31,193 bases of DNA from CALFER01 sp964472395 (GTDB taxonomy: Bacteria > CSSED10-310 > CALFER01). The DNA is taken from positions 1 through 31,193 of the forward strand of contig CAYYMM010000048.1 of the NCBI GenBank assembly GCA_964472395.1, given 5' to 3'. The position numbers were made by a program, and so were the translations under genes. The notes below the pieces were generated by a model. The model saw only the letters and a program-made list of their open reading frames with translations. It did no database searches and was not told the DNA's origin. Below are positions 23,799 to 31,193 of this stretch, one piece after another; positions within the stretch are counted from its first letter, which is position 1; each line of letters begins with the position of its first letter.

Positions 23799-25202
23799 TT
23801 CCGTTCGGGAGGTAATCTCAGCGCTTCCGGTTGATCCAAATGGCTGCTGATACTGGCGAACTCTGAATGGTGCGCCAAGGTGGACGGCGAGATTTCGACA
23901 GGCTTCGATGTCCACTCCTTCAGCCGCAACCGCGGACAACGTCATTTTCATCCCCGGGAAACGCAGACAATTCCGAATAAACTCAAGCGCTTGCTCGCGT
24001 GCCCGACCTGCATCATTCACTGGATTGCAGATCTCGCGAAAGGATTGTAAATCGTGATCGCCGAGAGATACCTCAATGTGATCGACGACAGCAGCGAGTT
24101 GTTCACAGAGAGTTTGGATGTTGTCCGAGTCTACATTAGCGCTTGTGTTGATTCGGACAGAGATCCCGCGTCGTTTCAGTTCTCGGGCAGTCCGGAGTAC
24201 GATCTCAGCACGCAGTAACGGTTCTCCGAAGCCGCAAAAACACACCTCCCTATACCCCGAGTGCACATCGATCTCAGCGAGGATTTCGGCGATGGAAGGC
24301 TCGTGATCGAGTACGAGATGCCAGCCGAAGTAATACTCCGATTGGTTCCGAATGCAGAATCGGCATCGATTCAGACACCGATTGGTGATGTTCAGATAAA
24401 GTGTGTCGCGGATTCGGTAACAGATCGTCCCGCGCGGAGCCGGGTTGCCCAGGCCGAATGCACGATTGAGATTCGTTCGGTTCACACGCACGAGATCGTC
24501 CCGGGTGCAATGCCTCAATTCCGCCATCGAATCATAAATATATGGGATGAACCCTGGCTCATTCCGCTTGCCTCGGAGGGGTTCCGGTGCGAGATATGGG
24601 CTGTCGGTTTCAAGAAGAAGGGTGTCGACCGGAAGCTGGGATGCGACCGATCGAAGATCATGCATTTTCTTGAACGTCAGCATACCACCGAAGGATATGA
24701 AGTAACCCAATCGAACGAAGTCGAGTGCCTGACGATATGTTCCCGTGAAGCAGTGGATGACGCCCCGATACGTGAGATTCGAGCGGTATTTCAGTAGCTT
24801 GAGCAGGTCGTCATAGGCATTCCTGCAGTGGAAAATGATCGGACATCCGACATCTTCGGCAATCTGGAGCTGTGCATTGAGTGCAATGAGTTGATCCGTT
24901 TTGGGAGAAAAATCGTAATGGAAATCCAGACCGACTTCTCCCATCACTCCGGACTCGAGGACCAGGCGCTCGATGACTCTCGATGAAGTAGAGTTCCAGG
25001 AGGAAGCATTGTGCGGATGCACGCCGGCTGCCCAGTAACAATTAGGATGGGATCTGCAGATCGAACGGGCAGATTCCGAGTCTTCGATGGTAGTTCCGGG
25101 TAACACGATCAACCGAATATTGTTATCCCATGCGTGACGGATAACAGAATCCAGATCGTGCTGGAAACGGGGGTCAGTCAAATGGGCATGACTATCAAGC
25201 AT
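23787..25202 (-). CDS. TatD metallohydrolase-radical SAM fusion protein
   Basis: This 471-residue two-enzyme fusion has a TatD-type TIM-barrel hydrolase at residues 1-255 with all metal ligands: His5 and His7 (DSHAHLTD), Glu89 (GEVGLDFHYD), His125, His150 (HCFTG) and Asp200 (ETDSPYLAPEP). Residues 262-471 form a short radical SAM domain with the cluster motif Cys276-x3-Cys280-x2-Cys283 (NRCLNRCRFC) and the SAM-contact GFGEP. Radical SAM proteins of this type are known beside TatD genes (the tatD-linked rSAM family), so the fusion supports a joint role; the substrate is unknown. The frame is open to a GTG at 25253, but that would span the HU terminator, so the ATG at 25202 is preferred. No clear ribosome site precedes it. 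Confidence 0.92.
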   Translation of the reverse strand: MLDSHAHLTDPRFQHDLDSVIRHAWDNNIRLIVLPGTTIEDSESARSICRSHPNCYWAAGVHPHNASSWNSTSSRVIERLVLESGVMGEVGLDFHYDFSPKTDQLIALNAQLQIAEDVGCPIIFHCRNAYDDLLKLLKYRSNLTYRGVIHCFTGTYRQALDFVRLGYFISFGGMLTFKKMHDLRSVASQLPVDTLLLETDSPYLAPEPLRGKRNEPGFIPYIYDSMAELRHCTRDDLVRVNRTNLNRAFGLGNPAPRGTICYRIRDTLYLNITNRCLNRCRFCIRNQSEYYFGWHLVLDHEPSIAEILAEIDVHSGYREVCFCGFGEPLLRAEIVLRTARELKRRGISVRINTSANVDSDNIQTLCEQLAAVVDHIEVSLGDHDLQSFREICNPVNDAGRAREQALEFIRNCLRFPGMKMTLSAVAAEGVDIEACRNLAVHLGAPFRVRQYQQPFGSTGSAEITSRTESGL

Positions 25203-25212
25203 GGCTACTTCG

Positions 25213-25241
25213 AAAAAAAGAGCAACCTCTAAGGGTCGCTC
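25213..25241 (-). terminator. Rho-independent terminator of the HU gene
   Basis: On the minus strand GAGCGACC pairs with GGTTGCTC (one G-U) around a 6-nt loop, extended by AAA/TTT, and is followed by seven T (25219-25213). It begins about 38 bp after the HU stop and ends 11 bp before the TatD-rSAM start codon. Confidence 0.85.
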
Positions 25242-25278
25242 TTTATAACGCACATGAGCTGTCGAGTATCAAAAACGA

Positions 25279-25551
25279 TTAGGAAACAGCATCCTTGAGG
25301 GCTTTTCCGGGTTTGAACTTCGGAACTGTGCTGGCCGGGATCTTGATCACATCACCCGTTTTGGGATTGCGGCCCTTGCGTGCCGGCCGTTTGGTTACAT
25401 GGAAGGTTCCAAAACCAACGAATGTTACCTTCTCCTGGTTGGCGAGTGCATCGGTAATTCCATCGAGCATCGCATTGAGTGCCTTCTCGGCTACGGTCTT
25501 GGTGATTCCTGCTTCCTCGGCGATCGTTACAATCAATTCTTTCTTTGTCAC
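25279..25551 (-). CDS. HU-family nucleoid DNA-binding protein
   Basis: This 90-residue protein has the usual length and pattern: the N-terminal helices MTKKELIVTIAEEAGITKTV, the VTFVGFGTFHVTKRPARKGR arm base, the signature RNPKTGDVIKIPAS and the end PKFKPGKALKDAV. It binds and bends DNA as a dimer. The start is GTG at 25551 with GGGAGGG 7 nt upstream. It has its own promoter and terminator, and a 12-bp palindrome CCTTAATTAAGG overlaps its leader at 25564-25575. HU and IHF subunits are hard to separate by eye; nothing here demands IHF. Confidence 0.96.
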   Translation of the reverse strand: MTKKELIVTIAEEAGITKTVAEKALNAMLDGITDALANQEKVTFVGFGTFHVTKRPARKGRNPKTGDVIKIPASTVPKFKPGKALKDAVS

Positions 25552-25614
25552 GGAGCTACCCTCCCTTAATTAAGGTTATCCATTTAGACCCTTCACACCT
25601 GGTAACAATAGGAA

Positions 25615-25642
25615 ATTATGGATAAGGTTAGTTTTATGTCAA
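25615..25642 (-). promoter_or_regulatory. Strong sigma-70-type promoter of the HU gene
   Basis: On the minus strand a consensus TTGACA (25642-25637) is followed after 16 bp by CATAAT (25620-25615), in an A/T-rich setting. The predicted start near 25608 gives a leader of about 57 nt. Confidence 0.8.
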
Positions 25643-25676
25643 GAGTAAAAAAATAAAAATGTGCAGGAAATCGCGG

Positions 25677-25913
25677 TCAGGCGCGCTTTTTCAATTCTTG
25701 ATCGATCTTTTTCATCAATGCGAAAAACGATTCCCAGTTCTCCGAGTGAAATCGTACACCCTTCTTCGTGGGGCCCTTGTACCCGTCGCCATCCCCGTCG
25801 AGATACTCCCGGATATCGACATACAGTTCATTCTTGAACTTGGTAAGTGTGGCTTTGATCTTGGAATCATCCTTCTTCTGTATCAAACCGATTTCGATGC
25901 TATCATTTGACAT
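25677..25913 (-). CDS. PC4/YdbC-like ssDNA-binding protein
   Basis: This 78-residue protein has the PC4 C-terminal-domain pattern: a basic strand (KIKATLTKFKNELYVDIREY), a loop with Asp/Gly (LDGDGDGYKG), then PTKKGVRFHSENWESFFALM and a final helix. PC4 was defined as a eukaryotic transcription coactivator; bacterial homologues bind single-stranded nucleic acid as dimers. The ATG at 25913 has AAGGA 8 nt upstream; the frame is open to 25961 but lacks support there. It lies just upstream of the HU gene on the same strand, placing two DNA-binding proteins side by side, each probably separately transcribed. Confidence 0.85.
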   Translation of the reverse strand: MSNDSIEIGLIQKKDDSKIKATLTKFKNELYVDIREYLDGDGDGYKGPTKKGVRFHSENWESFFALMKKIDQELKKRA

Positions 25914-25999
25914 GTTATCCGTCCTTTTCACGGGGTTTTCAGCAGGATCCACTCCGATCACTGCGATGCGGAGTCGGAAGTTACATCTCGTTTACCATG

Positions 26000-26028
26000 T
26001 TGTCAACCTGCATCAAGCAGCATATAAT
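26000..26028 (+). promoter_or_regulatory. Near-consensus promoter of the polysaccharide operon
   Basis: TTGTCA (26000-26005) and a perfect TATAAT (26023-26028) are separated by 17 bp. Transcription from about 26035 would place the first gene's ATG at 26065. This rules against the longer open frame starting at 25768, which lies antisense to the PC4-like gene. Confidence 0.82.
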
Positions 26029-26064
26029 TCGGACGAATTTTTCCGGGGGGATTCTGCAGGAAAC

Positions 26065-27180
26065 ATGGAATACAAACTGGACTGTGTGTACTATCTGGGT
26101 GAAAAACCGTGTCGTTTCAAGAGGTTGTGTATGGGGTGTCCCGAGTATAAACCGATGGGCACTCGAATTCTAATCCTCAAACTCGGTGCAATGGGCGACG
26201 CCTTGCGAACCACCCCGGTGCTCTCGGCGATCCGCCGAACTTATTCTCATACCCACATCACATGGCTGACCGATCGCACTTCTTTGCCGATTCTGCAGTT
26301 AAACCCCGAGATCGATTATCTGGGACTTCTCGAACCCTCGGATATGAACATCATACTCGGCCAACATTTCCACCTCCTTTTGTCCCTCGACAAGGCAATC
26401 CCTGCCATCGCGTTTGCCATGCAGGTGCAAGCAGACCAGCGACGTGGGTATGCCATGTCCCCTTATGGTACGCTGGATGTTTTCAATGACGCCGCTCTCT
26501 ACAGCCTTGCGCTCGGGCTGGATGATGATCTTAAGTTCAATCACAACGCGAAAACGTATCAGCAGACGATTCATGAGCTTTGTGAAATCGACTATCGACG
26601 TGATCCTTACGTCTTCCAGCTCCCGGATGAGTCGCGCTCGGAAGCCGCGCGTATAATCGAAAATCTTACTTTGCGAGGACAAGGTCCCAGGATCGGTTTG
26701 AATACGGGATGCGGCGATGTGTTCGCGACAAAGAAATGGCCGGATAAACACTTCGTTGAACTCGCGCGACTCCTGCATCACGAATTGGATGCGCGCGTGT
26801 TTTTCCTGGGAGGGGCCGCCGAACGAGCATCGAATCGTCGAATGGTTGATGAAGTTGGAGATATCGCGGCTGAGGTGGGTGCCCATCCTTTGAATGTCTT
26901 CGCTGGACTCCTCCATCAGATGGATATCGTTGTGACCGGCGATACCATGGCCCTGCATCTCGCTATCGCCGTCCAGACACCTGTTGTCGGATTGTTCGGG
27001 CCGACCTGTCATCAGGAGATCGACTTCTACGATCTCGGTCAACCGCTTGTCGTGTCGGATTCCTGTGCACCATGTTATCGCAGAACCTGCGTCAGAGCGA
27101 TCTCATGCATGCACTCACTGACGCCTCGATTAGTCGCCGAAACCGTGAAGAAACTCTTTCTGAAAGGGCCTGATCGTTGA
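26065..27180 (+). CDS. GT9 (heptosyltransferase-type) glycosyltransferase with N-terminal cysteine cluster
   Basis: This 371-residue GT-B enzyme of family 9 probably transfers a heptose or similar sugar to a cell-surface glycan. The GT9 core begins with TRILILKLGAMGDALRTTPV and includes the donor-site blocks IGLNTGCGDVFATKKWPDKHF, FFLGGAAE and VTGDTMALHLAIAVQTPVVGLFGPT (given here in part). Before the core is a Cys motif (Cys7, Cys16, Cys22, Cys25; PCRFKRLCMGCPEY), and a second Cys group lies near the end (DSCAPCYRRTC, ISC). Such termini occur in a subset of GT9 proteins and look suited to zinc binding. AGGA precedes the ATG. It is the first gene of the operon and overlaps the next start by 4 bp. 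Confidence 0.9.
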   Translation: MEYKLDCVYYLGEKPCRFKRLCMGCPEYKPMGTRILILKLGAMGDALRTTPVLSAIRRTYSHTHITWLTDRTSLPILQLNPEIDYLGLLEPSDMNIILGQHFHLLLSLDKAIPAIAFAMQVQADQRRGYAMSPYGTLDVFNDAALYSLALGLDDDLKFNHNAKTYQQTIHELCEIDYRRDPYVFQLPDESRSEAARIIENLTLRGQGPRIGLNTGCGDVFATKKWPDKHFVELARLLHHELDARVFFLGGAAERASNRRMVDEVGDIAAEVGAHPLNVFAGLLHQMDIVVTGDTMALHLAIAVQTPVVGLFGPTCHQEIDFYDLGQPLVVSDSCAPCYRRTCVRAISCMHSLTPRLVAETVKKLFLKGPDR

Positions 27181-28667
27181 AGCGCGGGGACTGGTCCGTC
27201 ATGATCGCCGGAGTTCAGGCCGTTCTCGATACGCTGACTGTCATTATCTCGTTTTTTTGTGGCTACCTTCTTTATCACCAGCTCCTGTCGACGTTCCAGA
27301 TCGGAGTCGGAGTGCAGCCGTTCAAGATATACAGAAATCTGGCGTTTGGTGCCGGGGTGCTGTTCCTGATCATCTTTGAACGATTCGGATTGTATTCACG
27401 AAGTTTCGGAATCATGAATGTCGAGGAGATCAAACGGATTCTGCAATCACTTCTGATCGGATCCCTGATCTTGTTTTCGGCGTCTTTTCTCTTCCGACCG
27501 ATCGTTGAAATGCCCGCGGATCGAACCTTTGCTGTCGTGCCGTTTGCGCAGGATCCGTTCGGTGAACAAGGCCCGCTGCTCTACTCGCGCCTGATTCTCA
27601 TGTATTCGTTGCTCATCCTGCTCATTCTGATCACGATCCAACGAAGCCTGGTGAACAGAGTTCTGCTGCGGATGCATGTCGAGGGACCGGGAATGGTTCG
27701 GGTGCTGATCTACGGCGCTAATGAAGTCGGTAGACAGTTGCAGAGGAGGTTGTTTGAAAATCCCCGAATCGGTCTCAAACCGATCGGTTTTATGGATGAT
27801 AATCTGGATGAAATCGGACGCGAAATTACCGGCATTCCCGGAAAGGCAGATACGACTCTCAAAGTCCTAGGAAACGGATTGGAACTCGAGGAAACTGTGC
27901 AAGCCTGGGACATCCATGAGGTGATCATCGCACTCCCCAATGCCAGTACATCGCGGATTTATGAGATCATAAACGGGTGTGCAGCTGCACACGTACGGTT
28001 CAGCTTCGTTCCCAATCTGTACGATCTGCTCATCCAACAGGTCAAATTCGAAGAAATTGACGGGATTCCGCTACTGCGAATGCGAGCGAGCCGACACAGT
28101 TATATCTACCTGATCGCCAAACGTCTTTTTGATATCCTCTTCTCATCGGCCAGTCTCTTGTTGAGCCTGCCTTTATGGCCGATTATCGCCATTGCGATCC
28201 GTCTCGATTCAAAAGGTCCGGTGCTTTTCCGGCAACCGAGAGTCGGGAAGGACGGCAAGCGATTCGTCATGTATAAGTTCCGCTCCATGTATCTCGATGA
28301 ATGTATCGACCGATTCTCCCCCAAAGACAGCTCAGATCCCCGAATCACGAGAGTTGGTGCATTGTTGAGGCGCTACAGCATCGACGAGATTCCGCAGTTA
28401 ATCAACGTGCTCAAGGGTGATATGAGTATTGTGGGTCCGAGGCCTGAGATGCCGTTTGTCGTCGAAAATTATACGGCGATGCAACGGCAACGATTGAGAG
28501 CTCGCCCAGGGATTACAGGAATCTGGCAGATCAGTGCGGCACGAAATGCGCAGATCCACGAGAATCTCGATTACGATTTCTACTATGTCGAGAATCAATC
28601 CTTCTTGCTCGATCTCGTGATCATTGCTAAAACAGTCATGTCGGCATTCGCAGGAAAGGGATTGTAG
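27177..28667 (+). CDS. Polyprenyl-phosphate sugar-1-phosphate transferase (WbaP/WcaJ family)
   Basis: This 496-residue membrane enzyme starts polysaccharide repeat units by loading a sugar-1-phosphate on undecaprenyl phosphate. Four to five N-terminal helices (about 10-150) precede a CoA-binding-like Rossmann domain (VRVLIYGANEVGRQL). Another membrane segment (LFDILFSSASLLLSLPLWPI) leads to the catalytic domain with KGPVLFRQPRVGKDGKRF, MYKFRSM, RVGALLRRYSIDEIPQL, GDMSIVGPRPE and ARPGITGIWQ. Length and order are standard. The TTG start overlaps the GT9 stop (TTGA), with AAAGGG upstream; the ATG at 27201 is an alternative that begins directly in the first helix. Confidence 0.93.
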   Translation: MKRGDWSVMIAGVQAVLDTLTVIISFFCGYLLYHQLLSTFQIGVGVQPFKIYRNLAFGAGVLFLIIFERFGLYSRSFGIMNVEEIKRILQSLLIGSLILFSASFLFRPIVEMPADRTFAVVPFAQDPFGEQGPLLYSRLILMYSLLILLILITIQRSLVNRVLLRMHVEGPGMVRVLIYGANEVGRQLQRRLFENPRIGLKPIGFMDDNLDEIGREITGIPGKADTTLKVLGNGLELEETVQAWDIHEVIIALPNASTSRIYEIINGCAAAHVRFSFVPNLYDLLIQQVKFEEIDGIPLLRMRASRHSYIYLIAKRLFDILFSSASLLLSLPLWPIIAIAIRLDSKGPVLFRQPRVGKDGKRFVMYKFRSMYLDECIDRFSPKDSSDPRITRVGALLRRYSIDEIPQLINVLKGDMSIVGPRPEMPFVVENYTAMQRQRLRARPGITGIWQISAARNAQIHENLDYDFYYVENQSFLLDLVIIAKTVMSAFAGKGL

Positions 28668-28674
28668 CTACACG

Positions 28675-29607
28675 ATGAAAATTCTAGTGACGGGTGGCGC
28701 AGGATTCATTGCATCTCACGTTGTTGACCGGTACATCAGCGACGGGCATGAGGTCGCGATCGTCGATGATCTCTCGACCGGAACTCCCCTCAACCTGAAT
28801 CCATCCGCACGTTTCTTCAAACTCGATATCGGCGATCCGAACCTCAGTGCCGTCTTCGATCAGTTCCAGCCCGAAATCGTCAACCATCATGCTGCTCACA
28901 TCGATCTCAGACGGTCGGTCGAACATCCAGAAAAGGATGCGCAGATCAACGTGATCGGTGCGATCAATGTACTTGAGAATGCCCGGCGAACTAGCGTCCG
29001 GAAGCTCATCTTTGCATCGACGGGAGGTGCGATTTACGGCGAACCCGGGCAGGTTCCGGTGATCGAGACCGAGCCGGCGCGACCCTTGTCGCCTTACGGG
29101 GCCCATAAACGGCTGTTCGAACACCACTTGCGCATCGCACGTGCTCTCCATGGACTGGATTACACGATTCTCCGCTACGCAAACGTCTACGGTCCGAGAC
29201 AGGATCCGAAGGGCGAGGCGGGAGTTGTGGCCATTTTCAGCCTCGCCATGCTCAACAACCGGATTCCGATTATTTTCGGTGACGGAACAAAAACGCGGGA
29301 TTACGTCTTCGTGGAGGATGTGGCTGACGCGAATGCTCTCGGATTGCATCATGGTTCCGGGCAGATTTTCAACATCGGTACGGCGCGCGAAACATCTGAT
29401 CAGGAGGTTTTCGATACGATCCGGCAAGCCGTCGGATGGTCAGGACAACCTCGGTATGACGCGATCCGTCCCGGAGAAGTCCTTCGGATTTCGCTGGACA
29501 ATACGGCCGCATCCCGAGAACTCGGATGGACGCCACGTGCGAATTTCGAAGATGGAGTCCGATGTGCCGTTGATTTCTATCGATCGAACATGAGGAGGTT
29601 CCAGTAG
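28675..29607 (+). CDS. NAD-dependent sugar epimerase/dehydratase (UDP-glucose 4-epimerase type)
   Basis: This 310-residue extended short-chain dehydrogenase/reductase has the Rossmann motif TGGAGFIAS (6-14), Asp31 for NAD ribose, the catalytic Ser/Thr in FASTGGAIYG (Ser115/Thr116), and Tyr141-x3-Lys145 (YGAHK). The substrate-side blocks YANVYGPRQDPKGEAGVVAIF and GDGTKTRDYVFVEDVA are those of GalE-like and WbpP-like UDP-hexose 4-epimerases (given here in part). It starts 7 bp after the transferase stop. It should supply the nucleotide sugar used by the preceding enzymes; the exact sugar cannot be stated. Confidence 0.9.
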   Translation: MKILVTGGAGFIASHVVDRYISDGHEVAIVDDLSTGTPLNLNPSARFFKLDIGDPNLSAVFDQFQPEIVNHHAAHIDLRRSVEHPEKDAQINVIGAINVLENARRTSVRKLIFASTGGAIYGEPGQVPVIETEPARPLSPYGAHKRLFEHHLRIARALHGLDYTILRYANVYGPRQDPKGEAGVVAIFSLAMLNNRIPIIFGDGTKTRDYVFVEDVADANALGLHHGSGQIFNIGTARETSDQEVFDTIRQAVGWSGQPRYDAIRPGEVLRISLDNTAASRELGWTPRANFEDGVRCAVDFYRSNMRRFQ

Positions 29608-29614
29608 ATCCGCG

Positions 29615-30553
29615 ATGAACACGCCTCGCATCCAAGGTACGCAAAAGATGGATTACGATGCCGATTTTCATCGAAGAACACTCGTGTTTGTCGTCATTGC
29701 CGGCAACCTGCTCGACATCGGCCGGATGCTGCCCGTCGGTCGTCGGCATCTCATTCTCGGCCGGGACCAATCATCGGACTTCTGCATCAACGACGATCGG
29801 ATCTCTAGGCAGCATCTGAAGGTCGGTGACGCCCGAAAAGCAAATGATCAACTCGAAGTCTTCATCGAGGATCTCAACAGCACGAATGGAACGATTCTCA
29901 ACGGCAAAGTCCTCCGCCAGTCCGGATGGTGCCGTCTCGGCGAAACCGTTCAGCTCGGGCAGACGATTCTGCTTCTGAGACTTGAGGATCCGGACGAAGA
30001 TTCCGACAGCTCATCGTCTCCCCTCCACCTGATCAGCCGTGATTCACTCACCGGAATCTTCAATCGTCGTGCGTTCGAACAGGCATTGGAAAAAGAGCAT
30101 GATCGCGCCCGGATGTTGCGACAGACCTACTGCATCATCGCGATTGACGTCGATTTCTTCAAACGCATCAACGATACGTTCGGACATCCGATCGGTGACA
30201 TTGTGCTGAAGCGGATTGCCGCCATTCTGCAGTCGCAGGTTCGGGCAACGGATTTCGTTGCACGGATCGGGGGAGAGGAATTCGCCATCCTGCTCACAAA
30301 CCAGAACGTCGTCTCCGGATTGCCGCTCGCCGAGCGTTTGCGGAGTTCGGTGGAGGCCGCAACGTTTCTGGATATCAACCCCGAGATCCGAGTGACGATT
30401 TCCATGGGCGTCGCGGATACCACATATGCCCCCGGGGATCCTTACGCCGTGTTCGACCTGGCCGATTGCGCCCTGATGGAAGCCAAGCGATCCGGACGTA
30501 ACCAGTGCATTGTCGGGCATAAACCCCAGATACCTGAATTCAAAGAGGATTGA
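29615..30553 (+). CDS. FHA-GGDEF diguanylate cyclase
   Basis: This 312-residue cytoplasmic signalling protein carries an N-terminal FHA phosphothreonine-binding domain (about 40-115): LGRDQSSDF, DRISRQHLKV and DLNSTNGTILNG. After an acidic linker comes a GGDEF domain (about 138-300) starting SRDSLTGIFNRRAFE, with active-site GGEEF at 219-223 and an intact inhibitory RxxD (Arg210-Asp213) five residues upstream, so c-di-GMP synthesis with product inhibition is expected. The ATG at 29615 has no close ribosome site; the ATG at 29648 is an alternative. It is last in the polysaccharide operon, which fits c-di-GMP control of surface-polymer production, with the FHA domain taking input from a Ser/Thr kinase (inference). 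Confidence 0.93.
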   Translation: MNTPRIQGTQKMDYDADFHRRTLVFVVIAGNLLDIGRMLPVGRRHLILGRDQSSDFCINDDRISRQHLKVGDARKANDQLEVFIEDLNSTNGTILNGKVLRQSGWCRLGETVQLGQTILLLRLEDPDEDSDSSSSPLHLISRDSLTGIFNRRAFEQALEKEHDRARMLRQTYCIIAIDVDFFKRINDTFGHPIGDIVLKRIAAILQSQVRATDFVARIGGEEFAILLTNQNVVSGLPLAERLRSSVEAATFLDINPEIRVTISMGVADTTYAPGDPYAVFDLADCALMEAKRSGRNQCIVGHKPQIPEFKED

Positions 30554-30570
30554 CCGGTCCGGCGAAACGG

Positions 30571-31193
30571 TCACTCGGTCACTGAGGCAAACGGCCTGAT
30601 GCGATCGATGTAATAATCGTCGGTTCCACTCTTCGTTGTTCCCAGCAACTCGATCTCGACGGGATACTGCTTCGGCAGCTCGAGGTGCTGATCGAGTCTT
30701 AAAACGGCATACACCTCCCGGTGCGCATCGAGCAGTCTCGGAAGAAGCGCCGTATTCATTTTCCGCATCGTTTTGCTCTGCGCACTCTGTAGCCGCGTGG
30801 CATTCCGATGTTGATCGGTCGGGTTCTGTTCAAAACGGTCTGCATGGGGTCCGAGCAGCATGATCGAATCTCTGACATCATAGCGATCCTGTGCCAACTC
30901 GATGAGCAACCCGAGCGCGACAGGAGCGAATAGAACGGAATCGAGCGGAACGGTCTGGCGGATGATCTCGATGGCGCGCATCTGATGGGCAATTGTCCGA
31001 TTGCGTCCGGTAAGCATTGTATGGGATTGAAGGCCATTGGAAATGAGACAAACTGTCATCACGAGAATCATGGTTACGGCTCTGATGGCTCGACCAGGGA
31101 TATGGGACAGTCCGTCTGCTGCGCAGATGGCGAGCACCGGAAAAACGGGAATGAAGTATCGGGAGCCGAAGGGATGAAACAAGAGATAAAGAA
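30571..31193 (-). CDS. C-terminal end of a membrane glycosyltransferase-like protein (5' end beyond right edge)
   Basis: About 207 residues are visible, and the frame is open to the window edge. LYLLFHPFGSRYFIPVFPV followed by two hydrophobic segments (about 15-35 and 40-58) resembles the last membrane helices of GT39/ArnT-type glycosyltransferases, where an RYxxPxxP motif is common. A soluble C-terminal part of roughly 145 residues follows, including HQMRAIEIIRQTVPLDSVLF and YYIDRIRPF. The assignment to a transferase is tentative because the catalytic N-terminal half is missing. It converges on the FHA-GGDEF gene with 17 bp between stops. Confidence 0.6.
   Translation of the reverse strand, partial: LYLLFHPFGSRYFIPVFPVLAICAADGLSHIPGRAIRAVTMILVMTVCLISNGLQSHTMLTGRNRTIAHQMRAIEIIRQTVPLDSVLFAPVALGLLIELAQDRYDVRDSIMLLGPHADRFEQNPTDQHRNATRLQSAQSKTMRKMNTALLPRLLDAHREVYAVLRLDQHLELPKQYPVEIELLGTTKSGTDDYYIDRIRPFASVTE

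Noticed and set aside
25203..25253. Longer TatD-rSAM start at the GTG at 25253
   Set aside because: The added 17 residues are unlike TatD N-termini and are encoded by the HU terminator stem and its T run.
25768..26064. N-terminal extension of the GT9 gene by 99 codons
   Set aside because: It would run antisense through the PC4-like gene and across a near-consensus promoter; the family-typical start is the ATG at 26065.
28684..29427. 247-codon minus-strand open frame
   Set aside because: It is antisense to the sugar epimerase, which has all its motifs; the shadow lacks any.

Overview
This window looks like chromosomal DNA from an uncultured, free-living, diderm (Gram-negative-type) bacterium. 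It carries a type II secretion secretin with its GspC partner, a complete TolC/membrane-fusion/RND efflux set, outer-membrane-type and lipid-linked sugar genes, and ordinary Shine-Dalgarno sites and sigma-70-like promoters. The base composition is balanced and even across the window. I see no insertion sequences, phage genes, CRISPR arrays or RNA genes. I cannot name the phylum. The Pro/Thr-linker secreted protease, the receiver-DUF4388-J-TPR protein and a HesB-like selenoprotein together suggest a deltaproteobacterium-like lineage or an uncultured candidate phylum (inference).

Layout. 1-7495 (minus): a 1696-residue secreted subtilisin-like protease with its own promoter and terminator, then gspC and the start of gspD, which runs off the left edge. 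7658-8548 (minus): a soluble Ser/Thr kinase. 8665-11126 (plus): an AI-2E-family membrane protein followed by a PIN-PhoH ATPase. 11134-12048 (minus): a small redox/Fe-S group of thioredoxin, FmdB-type zinc ribbon and a HesB/IscA-like protein whose frame is interrupted by a UGA. That UGA sits where selenocysteine is expected and is followed by a SECIS-like hairpin. 12113-13198 (plus): a DUF3187-like envelope protein. 13275-20103 (minus): tolC, fusion protein, RND pump, a DUF2892 membrane protein, an ECF sigma factor and a small putative anti-sigma factor, closely packed as one unit. A perfect 16-bp inverted repeat buries the sigma factor's ribosome-binding site.

20354-23798 (plus): a four-module response regulator, an RpiB-like isomerase with an unusual active site and tail, and a Crp/Fnr-type regulator. 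23787-25913 (minus): a TatD-radical SAM fusion, HU (with clear promoter and terminator) and a PC4-like ssDNA-binding protein. 26000-30553 (plus): a polysaccharide operon behind a near-consensus promoter, with a GT9 glycosyltransferase, a WbaP/WcaJ-type sugar-phosphate transferase, a GalE-type epimerase and an FHA-GGDEF diguanylate cyclase. 30571-31193 (minus): the C-terminal end of a large membrane protein, probably a GT39/ArnT-type glycosyltransferase.

The strongest observation is the hidden selenoprotein at 11134-11439, which standard gene calling would cut to a 63-residue fragment. Next is the RBS-sequestering hairpin at 14124-14162 in front of the ECF sigma factor.
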